Source: Paulinella micropora
Taxonomy: Eukaryota > Cercozoa > Imbricatea > Euglyphida > Paulinellidae
Direction: 5' to 3'
Assembly (NCBI GenBank): GCA_019918135.1
Contig: WBZZ01001314.1
Span: forward strand, 1 to 64,000
Length of the DNA stretch: 64,000 bases
The position numbers and the translations under genes are program-made. The notes under the pieces are model-generated. The model ran no database searches and had not been told where the DNA came from. It was given only the letters and a program-made list of their open reading frames with translations. Positions 1-9,311 of the stretch are shown one piece after another. Position 1 is the stretch's first letter; each line of letters begins with the position of its first letter.

Positions 1-664
1 GATTACATTGGATTGCATTGCATTGGATTGGATATGCATTGGATTGCATTGGATTGCATTGGATATGCATTGGATATGCATTGGATTGGATATGCATTGG
101 ATATGCATTGGATTGCATTAGATTGCATTGGATATGGATTGGATATGCATTGCATTGCATTGGATTGCATTGGATATGCATTGGATTGCATTGGATATGC
201 ATTGGATTGCATTGGATTGCATTGGATATGCATTGGATATGCATTGGATATGCATTGGATATGCATTGGATATGCATTGGATATGCATTGGATTGCATTG
301 GATTGCATCGGATATGCATTGGATATGCATTGGATAGCATTGGATTGCATTGGATATGCATTGGATATGCATTGGATATGCATTGGATATCACTGGATTG
401 CATTGGATTGCACTGGATTGCGTTGGATTGCGTTGGATATGCATTGGATTGCATTGGATTGCATTGGATTGCATTGGATATGCATTGGATATGCATTGGA
501 TTGCATTGGATATGCATTGGATTGCATTGGATTGCATTGGATTGCATTGGATTGCATTGGATATGCATTGGATATGCATTGGATTTGTATTGGATTGTAT
601 TGGATTGTATTGGATTGCATTGGATATGCATTGGATTGCATTGGATTGCATTGGATTGCATTGG
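1..664. repeat. 10/11-bp satellite, copy A
   Basis: This is a tandem array mixing two very similar short units, GGATTGCATT (10 bp) and GGATATGCATT (11 bp), in roughly equal numbers, with a few 5-bp half units and rare point variants such as GGATTTGTATT. The units keep many frames open, producing meaningless repetitive peptides on both strands. The array ends at TTGGAAATGTGTTAATACATGG. Confidence 0.97.
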
Positions 665-1238
665 AAATGTGTTAATACATGGTTTGGTCACACTGAGGAG
701 ACTGACTGAGTGGTTATTAATACATAAGTTTTGATTGAAATTTTTCTCTTAATCTTTTCTTTCGGTGATATTCGACTGTAAACTTTGAAGGAGGAAGTGA
801 CTGGATGTCACTGGGGAAGTCACCGCTGCTTCCAGATTTGAGGTCGTGGTTGTTGTAGTTACCGTAGGCATAGTCTATCTTCGGTTTGGAAATTTCAACA
901 GCTATCGTTAGGTAGGCAGGAAGCAAAAACAGTCAATTCAGACACACAATGCACATTAAGAGAAAACAATATTGCGCATGTAACACATTATAAAATTGCG
1001 CACATTCATAACCGTTGATTGGTGACGTAAACTTCGATGTCCTCCGATAACAGTGTCTTGTCCATAAATTCATTTACTCATGGTGGGTGTGTATATATAT
1101 TTCATGCAGGAAGGCAACTGGTCTGTGTAATGCATATTGTGTGTGGTGTATGTATGCATGCATTGTAAGCTTTTATGAAATGCATGCGTAATTGAATGCA
1201 CACAAATTTGGTTCTTTTGTTATTTCTTTCAACGATAT
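665..1238. other. Unit spacer after the satellite (no gene seen)
   Basis: This spacer occurs once per unit. It is also found at 16,209-16,781, 31,902-32,486 and 49,212-49,784. No reading frame here looks like a real protein. It contains a short inverted repeat AGTGAC...GTCACT. In copy C this has been enlarged to an 11-bp perfect palindrome (32,032-32,060). Confidence 0.6.
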
Positions 1239-2374
1239 CTATGTATGTGTATATGTATGTCTTGTATGTATGTATGTATGTATGTACAACACCACATACA
1301 TACATCTCTTATGTACATCCATATAGATATGTATGTATATATGCATGTATTGTATGTATGTATTCTCTTAATATATACATGTATGTATGAAGGTAGGTAG
1401 GTAGGTAGGTAGGTGCAACGCATACATACATACATACATAACATACATAAATACATACATGCATGCATACATACATACATACATGCATGCATATACATAC
1501 ATGCATGCATACATACACATACATACATACATACATACATACATACGTACGATACATACATGCCACACATACATACCATACATACATACCATACATACAT
1601 ACCATAGATACCATACATACATACATACATACATGCATACATGCATGCATGCATACATGCATACACATACATACATACATACATACATACATATGCATAC
1701 ATACATACATACATATGCATACATACATACATGACAGACAGACAGACAGACAGAGACAGACGGAGACAGACAGAGATATACATACATACATACATACATA
1801 CATAATACATACATACGTACGTATACATACGTACATACGTACGTACCATACATACACACATACATAGACATACGTAGACATACATAGACATACATAGACA
1901 CACATACATACATACATACATACATATACATACATAAATACATATACATACATGCATACATACATACATAGACATACATAGACATACATACATACATAAT
2001 ACATACATCATTGCATACATATGCATACATATGCATACATATGCATACATACATATGCATACATACATGCATACCCGTACGTACGTACGTACGTACGTAC
2101 ATACACACACACACACATACATACATACATACATACGTACGCACGTACTACGTACCTACATACCTACATACATGACATACATAACATACATAACATACAT
2201 AACATACATAACATACATGACATACATGACATACATGACATACATGACATACATAACATACATAACATACATAACATACATAACATACATAACATACATA
2301 ACATACATAACATACATACATACATAACATACATACATACATACACACACATACATACATACATACATACATAC
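1239..2374. repeat. ACAT/TATG-type microsatellite block, copy A
   Basis: About 1.1 kb of tetranucleotide repeat. It begins as TATG, passes through a short GGTA run (about 1,390-1,413), and is then mainly ACAT. Islands of GCAT, a GACA run (about 1,734-1,757), and an ACGT run (about 2,077-2,100) interrupt it. Near 2,170-2,320 the period changes to a 9-bp unit ACATACATR. Long open frames of the MYVCMYV type here are artefacts of the repeat. Confidence 0.96.
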
Positions 2375-2887
2375 AGGTAAGTACGTACAACAGTTTCAAC
2401 GTTCACACTTACATTCAAAACAAATTAGGTAATATGTTTGCACTTGATGTAAAGTATTTTGTCTTTATTAGTTATTGCAATCAAACACACACACACACAC
2501 ACACACCTTACATATTATATGCATGCATTTATACACGAGCATGCAATACTGCAGTACATGTGAAGCAAAGTAAAATGAAAGATTCTTTCATGTAATCCTA
2601 TCTGAGATCGCAGTGACAGAAACTCAGTACAGAAACTTGGAGCTCCAAGTGCAAAGTGACAACAAAGTATGTATGTATGTATGTATGTATATTCCACCAG
2701 TGCGAGTAAAATCTGCAACCTTATCGCATTTTACTCTTCGGGAAACGCTCATGTCTAAATGTACGTGATACCTTCGCTGATGACAATGCTAAGACCATGA
2801 GATCGCTTTGGACCACAGCGTTTTGATCTGCACAGAACGTATGCATGCATGTAAGTACTCATGTAAAAATTTCATGTATGCCTGTGT
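2375..2887. other. Spacer with (CA)n, no gene seen
   Basis: The equivalent segments are 17,901-18,415 and 33,624-34,133. It contains a (CA)n run near 2,484-2,507 and a short TATG run near 2,669-2,690. The sequence between is AT-rich and otherwise unremarkable. No coding signal is seen. Confidence 0.55.
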
Positions 2888-3667
2888 GTTCTTTCTTCTT
2901 CCTTTCTTTCTTTCTTTCTTTCTTTCTTCCTTCCTTCCTTTCCTTCTTTCCTCTTTCTTTCCTTCGTTCTTCGTTCTTCGTCGTCGTCCTCCTCCTCCTC
3001 CTTCTTCTTCTTCTCCTTCTCCTTCTCCTCCCTTCTTCTTCTTCTTCTTCTTCTTCTTCTTCTTCTTCCTTCTTCTTCTTCTTCTTCTTCTTCTTCTTCT
3101 TCTTCTTCTTCTTCTTTCTTTCTTCCTTTCCTTTTTTTTCTTTCTCTTTTTTTCTTTTCTTTTTTCTTTTCTTTTTTCTTTTCTTTCTTCTTTTCTTTTC
3201 TTCTTTTCTTTCTTTTTTCTTTCCTTTTTTCTTTTCTTTTTTCTTTTCTTTTTCCTTTTCTTTTTCCTTTTCTTTTTTCTTTTCTTTTTCTTTTTTTTCT
3301 TTTCTTTTTTCTTTTCTTTTTTTTCTTTTCTTTTTTCTTTTCTTTTTTCTTTTCTTTTTTCTTTTCTTTTTTTTCTTTTTTTTTTTCTTTTCTTTTTTTT
3401 TTTTTTTTTTTCTTTCTTTCTTCTTTCTTTCTTCTTTCTTTCTTCTTTCTTCTTCTTTCTTCTTTTCCTTTCTTTTCCCTTTCTTTTCCCTTTTTCCTGT
3501 TTCCTGTTTCCTGTTCCCTGTTCCCTGTTCCCTTGTTCCCTTGTTCCTTTTTTCCTTTGTTCCTTTCTTTCTTTTTTTTTCTTTTTTCTTTTTCCTTTTT
3601 CCTTTTTCCTTTTCCTTTTTCCTTTAATTTTTCCTTTTCCTTTTCTAGATCTTTTCTTTTCCTTTTC
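2888..3667. repeat. Polypyrimidine tract, copy A
   Basis: About 0.78 kb with almost no purines on the plus strand. It starts as TTTC, passes through CTT/CTC triplets (about 2,985-3,112), then a long TTTTCTTTTC section, and ends in CCTGTTCCCTG and CCTTTTT variants. It closes with a duplicated CCTTTTCTAGATCT. Its mirror-repeat character makes triplex (H-DNA) formation plausible. Long poly-F/L/S or poly-K/E/R frames here are artefacts. Confidence 0.95.
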
Positions 3668-4089
3668 TAGATCTACAAGCAATTTTAATTTTAATTTGCC
3701 AAATAAAAATTTATTTCTAAAATAATTGACTGTCCTACATCTCCTAAATAGATTGGGTGGTCCTAAAACACTAAACAATTGTATACCTTCAAATCTACGT
3801 AGTCTTTGTTGAAAAATCACACAAAATGCAAAAGAAAAATAATCAAATTAAAAAATAAATTAAAACTTTAATTTTTTGATATGTACATTCCAGATCCAAC
3901 ATCTTGGACTTGTATGCATATGACTAGGCCTCAGGAATTGATCGAATGAAGAAGAAACATCCCTATTTCAATATTTTTATATCTATCGTAAGTGTATATA
4001 TGTCAGCTGCAGTGAGATATGATAACACTAAAAAAACTACACTTACACTACAAGCCCGCTTATTCAAGATTTACCCTGAAACAGTCAAG
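3668..4089. other. AT-rich spacer (no gene seen)
   Basis: The equivalents are about 19,181-19,609 and 34,908-35,331. This AT-rich sequence has no convincing reading frame or RNA gene. It leads into the CAAGGTAT hairpin region. Confidence 0.5.
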
Positions 4090-4242
4090 GAGCTTCAAGG
4101 TATGCTTTGAAAGCCTCAATGCATTGATTTCTTTACATTAAACAGCCTCAAGGTAATGATTTCTATACCTTGAAATTAATTATTTTTTTTAAAGCCTCAA
4201 GGTATTGATTTCCATACCTTGAAACAGTGAAATTTTTTTTCC

Positions 4243-4479
4243 ATGTTTCAAGCTAAAAAATTTTATACCTTGAAAGTTTCAATGGTACGTTCGGCCCGCG
4301 ATAAGAAGTCAGGAAAAGAACGTGCACTCGATAAGAAATCAGGAAAAAGAGTCAGTGTGCTAAAAACGAAATTTAGTATTTTTCCTTTGGTGGGTGGTTC
4401 AAAAAATCATTTGTTTGATTTCCCCCCCACCTTTTTTATTTTTTCTATTGCTAAGCTTAAGAGTGCCTGCCCAACGTAG
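4243..4479 (+). CDS. Doubtful 78-residue reading frame, basic N-terminal half
   Basis: An ATG-started frame encodes 78 residues with two near-identical basic segments (DKKSGKERALDKKSGKR) and a hydrophobic C-terminal half. It is repeated at 19,757-19,993 and 35,483-35,719, with the same protein in all three copies. The copies are too similar overall for that to show selection. It overlaps the last ATACCTTG motif and has no recognisable domain. It is most likely a chance frame in a repeat. Confidence 0.12.
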   Translation: MFQAKKFYTLKVSMVRSARDKKSGKERALDKKSGKRVSVLKTKFSIFPLVGGSKNHLFDFPPTFFIFSIAKLKSACPT

Positions 4480-4988
4480 TATTAATCAAGTACGGGCCCT
4501 AGTCTTTGTGATGGTTGGTGTACCCATTGCAAAACTACATGCTCGGAACGACTTTGCAGACGTAGGAATTAACATCTTTTGATGTATATTCTTGTACATG
4601 TCCCGAGTTCAATCTGTGACATGGAAGGCATATACATAAAGGTTTGTTCTACGGTTGTAAGATAAATGACAGGGAGGTTTTTTATTTGCTTACACATTTT
4701 AATTTTTTTACTTACTACATTATGCATCATTTATATGTATTGTATAACGTGTATATAAGTATAAATTTTTCTCTACATCTCTTTCTCTCCGTCTCTCTGT
4801 TTCTTTTTCCTCTCTCTCTCTCTCTCTCTATCTCCCTCTCTCTCTCTCTCATTTCTCTCACTCTCTCTCTCTCTCTCTCGATCTCTCTTTCTTTTCTTTC
4901 ATTCTCTCAAGACGCTCTATCTTAATTTATTGCTTGCTCTCTCTCCCTCTCTCACACAGAGAGAGAGAGAGATATCCCTGACTGCGTA

Positions 4989-5352
4989 CATAGAAAGATA
5001 TACTGTTTTTTGAAAATTTTAACATGCGCACCGAGGGTGCTCGCAACTTCCGACACAAAAATTCAATAGAGCTCATCCACACGCGTCAAATGAAAAAAAA
5101 AAAAAGAAAAAGAGCAGAGTTTACACCCGCAATGATTTTTTGAAATTTTTTAACTCACCTTGACATTTCAAATTATATATATTTTAGTAAAAAATTTCAA
5201 AAAATCCTTGCGGGTGTAAACTCATCTCCTTTTCGAATTTTTTTTTTTGCATTCAACACGTCTGGATGAACTCTATTGAAGTTTCGTGTAGGAAGTTGCG
5301 AGCACCCTCGGGGCGCATATCAAAATTTGAAAAAACATTATATCTTTCTATG
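4989..5352. mobile_element. MITE-like long inverted repeat with TA flanks, copy A
   Basis: The 364-bp element begins CATAGAAAGATATA and ends TATCTTTCTATG, with the dinucleotide TA directly on each side (4,987-4,988 and 5,353-5,354). The two arms are about 165 bases each and align as imperfect reverse complements over nearly their whole length. Both carry the GCGAGCACCCTCGG and TTTACACCCGCAA segments. The short centre is AT-rich. There is no transposase. A TA target duplication with long terminal inverted repeats fits a Tc1/mariner-type MITE; a foldback element is the alternative. Confidence 0.75.
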
Positions 5353-5512
5353 TATGTCACCTTGATATTTCAAATTATACATTGGAATATCAAGGCATAT
5401 TTTGATATTGCAAGGTATACCTTGACTAGTTTAAGATATACCTTGACTATTTTAAGTATACCTTGACTATTTCAATGTATACCTTGGATATGTAAGGTAA
5501 ACATTGAAAGGC

Positions 5513-6697
5513 TAAGTCCTTGCATGTCTATTTCTTCGGATACTGCGTGGCAGGATAATCTCAAGGGCGATTTCCCGCCGATAAACCAAGAGGAGATGGA
5601 GTGCATAGAACATAGCTTGGCCCTCAAGGAGATGATGATAGAGAGGTACTTTTCTCTGCATCTCTTTCTCTCCTTCTCTCTGTTGCTTTTTCCCCCCCTC
5701 TCTCTCTCCCTGACCTCATCTGCATCCACGTGTTGGCTCCGGACAACTACTGTATCACAAGGTTCTTGCAATCAGTACGACGCTTAACCCTATGCAGGCC
5801 CACCCTGTATATAATGGCAATACCTGATCGTTCCGGTCTGTGGGTTATCCCTTGGTCTGGAGATTACGGAGTCTCTACTTTAGGTATTCCACAGTCTTCA
5901 TATCGTTAGTAACAGTTATCTGTTTATTAAATATCCTACTATCGTAACAATCTGGAGTCGCTAATACAATAAAAGGGGTATGGAAATTTTCCTCTGTTTC
6001 TCGGAAATTTTCTGTTGAAAAGAGATATCGAGAGAAAAATACATATGGGAGAGGGGATAATTTTTCTGATGCGTTTCCTGGGGTTATATGCTTTTTCTTG
6101 AGCTGTTTTAATTACAGGGGCATGCAAGGGGGTAGGGGCAATGATTTTCTTGGACAGGAATGCTGCTTATGAGCTGTTTTGCAGAAAGGCAGGGGTTGCT
6201 GTGACTAGATGTTTTGGGACTGGACAGCTCTCAGCTCAAAGGTGGGGAGTGTGAGGTTTTCGAGGGTATGGATGCTTGCCTTGGGGTTCCGGGTGTGTGG
6301 GTGTGTCCAAAGGGATATGAGGCATGCTTTTGTGGAGGTGGGGTGCGGTTTTCAGTCGGTTTGGTGTCAGGGCAAGGGTTGCTGGGGAACAGACACAGGT
6401 TGGGGACAATCTTTTCATACATACAAGGGTACATGTATGGGAAAACTATTCAGGAATGTGTAATTCGTGTTTGCTTCATCATGGATTGAGGGTTTGTGAT
6501 GTTTTTCGTGGGTTTTGGGGGCTGGAAACTCGAATGCCCTGTTGACTTGGGGTCGGAAGCATGGAAACAGACGCTGAGACGTAAGGATTTTGTGAAGAAT
6601 CGGGCATATTTGGGGAAACGGAGACGTGGGAGAACGAAAGAGGAAACAGGAGAAGTCGGAAGAAGCAAATTTTGCGAGATTTTATGAAGAAAAGGGG
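5513..6697. other. G-rich spacer before the copia-type relic (no supported gene)
   Basis: The equivalents are about 21,021-22,208 and 36,747-37,933. Several short frames are open on both strands, but none has convincing composition. The 6,200-6,450 part is GT/GGG-rich on the plus strand. A short ATG frame at 5,524 starts plausibly but runs into CT microsatellite. It may be the degraded 3' flank of the minus-strand retroelement relic. Confidence 0.4.
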
Positions 6698-7154
6698 TTA
6701 CACCAGGCACGGTTTGGGCACTAACTTCCCTTCACTCACTCTCTTCACCTCATCACTGCTTTCTCTAACGCATGTTGACGTGAGTTGTTGAGCGAGCTGT
6801 GCTATGTCTTTGAAAGTGATGATGGGTGGTGTGTTGGTGTGTGGCTGAACTTGGGGTGTTGGACCTGGTTGTGGTGTTGGGGTTCCGGCATTGCCTCCCC
6901 GTCGTTTTCTCTTAGCCTCCCCGGTCCCTACAACAGCACTGGGCAGTCCGGCAGATGCCGGACTCCCACCTACATCGTGAGTCTCTTTCTTGTGTTTCTG
7001 TACATATCGCCTAACATTCCCTTTGCGCGTGAATTGCAGAAATTCAGTGTCTATGTCATCATCATCCACACAGTCATGTCTTATCTCATCAGAGCATCGT
7101 GAGTCATAGTCATCATCATACTCTTCCATCTCTTCTTCGTCTTCTTCCTCCTCA

Positions 7155-7199
<45 letters not shown>

Positions 7200-9311
7200 T
7201 GGCGTGTCGTCTGTCTGCGTGACGTGTGCGTGTGGTGTGGTGTGAGGTGTCTGTGTGGTGGAGGTGAGTTTTTGCGGTGCTGGCCCTTGACGCCTACTCC
7301 CCCTCACTTCTCCTTTCGCCTTATTCTTCTCGCTCTCTCCCTCCCTCTGTGGAGTTTGTTCAGTGAATATGGCGGTGAGGTTATGTGGTACTATGACAAT
7401 CCCTCTCTCTTTCGCATCTTCTCTCAAACCTCTCTCATCAGGGTAATAAGGGGATTTAGGGGGCGAAGGTCAGTGCTGACAGACAAGTCTAATAAGGGTA
7501 TTATTGTCTTGTTTCTTTGCGTGATATCCGCAAAATAACCCATAGGTCAACCTAGAAGCTTGCGCAGCGTTAGGTCCCCTCTTGTCTTTTTCAAGTGAGA
7601 TTTGACAAGGACTGTTCTTTTTGTTTTTCCCGTGACACTTAAGGGACCTCGGCCTGTCTCGACTGTACCTCGCAATGGTTGTCGGAGGTGTTTTGGGGGC
7701 CGAGTTTTGACGCTGTGGGGTGTTTGTGGAGGTGTCCCTGGTTAGCTGACTGTGAGAGCGTGAGATTGGTGTGGCGGAGGGACTCCCTCCGTCACTTTGA
7801 TTTGTTGACAGGGGACGAACACCCGGCTCAGTCTGGGGTTCCCCAGAATCGACATTCGCTCTCTCCCTGTCTCTCTCTTCATCAGGGGTTTCCCCAGTTT
7901 CCTCTAGGACATCTCCCCCCATGAAAACGAGTAAAGCGTCGCTATCGGTTTCTGTGTCCCCTTCCTGTTCTTCCTCTCTGATGAGGTTTATGTCTTTGTC
8001 TTTGTGAGACTTTTTATTTTTGTTGTTCTGAGGTTTTCCCTTTTTCTTCTTATTGTCGTTCTTGTCTTCGCTCACTTGACTTTTCTTTCGGGGTTTCTTC
8101 GTTGGGCAATACTTCTTAGTATGACCTTTCTCGTTACACTCATAACAAGTGACTTTGAGCCACCACTCATCCTTCTTCTTAAACTTTCTGTACTTGCCCT
8201 TACCCCCTTCCCCTTCATCTCCCTGATCACCTAACAAAAGGTTTGTCTCTCTCTTCGGCCTCGCGTTCTTTGTGTTCTTGTCAGGCCTCTCCTTCCTCGC
8301 TTCTCCCTTCCACTTGTCCTTTCTCCATAACGCCCATGTGTCTCTCGCACTATCGACTAGGTCATCAAATCTGGGTCTTAGGTTGTGTGGTAGGTTGAAG
8401 TGTAGTGCTTTGAAACTCTCTCCGTATGCGGGGTGTCGTGCGAGCTTTGCAAGCAGTCCTCTCACGAGGTCATCCTCATCAAATGGATGTGTTCTATGAC
8501 TCTCTACCTCTCCTTTCATGGCAATATAGTCATTCAACCATACATCCACATTTTGTCCGGGTTTGGGGTACATGTTTTCAAATATTGATTCTGTGCTTTA
8601 ATGTTTTTGCTGACACGGGAGATTGAACCGAACTTGGCTCTAACTGCCTCTATTAGCTCTATCGGTCCATTAACTGTCTTAGTGCGCAAATATCGAACAA
8701 CAACAGGGTGAGAAAAAGCGACAGACAGAATGAGTTGCAGTGTACGCATGCGTTCGTAATGTTTCTTCTCTTTCTGTATGTTTCTTACTCTTAATGAGTA
8801 TGCTCGTTTCGACTGTTTTCTCTTCTCTCGTTTCAGTTTCTTAGCTCTCTTCTCTTTCCACTGTGCCTTCTGTTCGTCTGTCAGTTTTGCCCATTCTTTC
8901 GGTTTGTCTGTTGCAGGTGTCTTGCCTTCATCCTTTTTCGTCTTGTGTCTCTGTCTAGCACCGTCTGAGGCGCTGCCTTCTGTGTCTGACCCGGAGTCAG
9001 GAGTGTCCTCTGACTCAGGCTCGTCTGGCATCCCTTTTCTCTACTTCCATTGCTTTCACAGGGTCGTAGGGATATTTCACCTTAGCCTTTGCTGGGTCAT
9101 TGAACGCCAGCGTTACGCACTCACCATGCCAGGCACTGATGCCTTTGGCATAGTTCTCCATTTTATAACGGAAGTCGGAATAATTCCGAGTGGTACCATC
9201 CGACTGAGGGATGTACTCCTGCTTTAAACCCATACTTTTCTCCGTTCCAAGGCTCATAACCTTTGGGAAGCTCCCCATTATGGAACCTTTACCGATCCCT
9301 TTCAGGATCAA
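6698..9311 (-). mobile_element. Copia-type LTR retroelement gag relic, copy A
   Basis: This is a minus-strand fossil. Parts in order from its 5' side (high coordinates): an N-terminal gag segment with the NYSDFRYKMENY motif typical of copia-family gag; an acidic then lysine-rich section; a helical capsid-like (UBN2-like) section; a CCHC zinc knuckle CYECNEKGHTKKYC near 8,130; a lysine-rich and acidic tail; and a Pro/Thr-rich end containing a CT microsatellite. No protease, integrase, reverse transcriptase or clear LTR pair was recognised. The element is broken, with roughly three to five interruptions. It predates the amplification of the array, since every full copy carries it. Confidence 0.8.

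Larger units (their letters stand above)
4090..5512. repeat. CAAGGTAT/ATACCTTG hairpin region, copy A
   Basis: The left part (about 4,090-4,275) holds CAAGGTAT and its complement ATACCTTG several times. This includes two tandem hairpins of the form CAAGGTAT-8 nt-ATACCTTG at about 4,148-4,172 and 4,197-4,221. The right part (about 5,365-5,510) holds a short tandem repeat of TATACCTTGACTATTT-like units in the opposite sense. Between them lie a CT microsatellite (about 4,811-4,897), a GA run (about 4,958-4,972) and a MITE-like element. The arrangement suggests a foldback-type element with subterminal repeats, but exact ends and target duplications were not recognised. Confidence 0.55.

Noticed and set aside
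1-664. CRISPR-like regular array
   Set aside because: There are no spacers; units of 10 and 11 bp are directly adjacent, and the context is eukaryotic.
1-735. Many overlapping open frames on both strands with peptides like MHWICIGYALD or MQSNAIQCISN
   Set aside because: They are translations of the 10/11-bp satellite, which lacks stop codons in several frames. The same artefact occurs at 15,503-16,270, 31,046-31,970 and 48,455-49,280.
1239-2374. Long open frames rich in MYVCMYV or HTYIHTYI
   Set aside because: They are translations of tetranucleotide and 9-bp repeats, without real composition or start context, and are repeated in copies B, C and D.
2888-3667. Open frames of 250-340 residues rich in Phe/Leu/Ser or Lys/Glu/Arg
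   Set aside because: They come from the polypyrimidine tract. The composition simply reflects TTC, CTT and AAG-type repeats.
4243-5787. Small frames in the CAAGGTAT region as genes (78 residues at 4,243; 87 residues at 5,524)
   Set aside because: They overlap hairpin repeats or microsatellite and show no recognisable domain. Identity between copies is explained by recent amplification.
7155-7200. CT microsatellite as a regulatory GA element
   Set aside because: It lies inside the copia-type relic and varies in length between copies; nothing links it to a working promoter.
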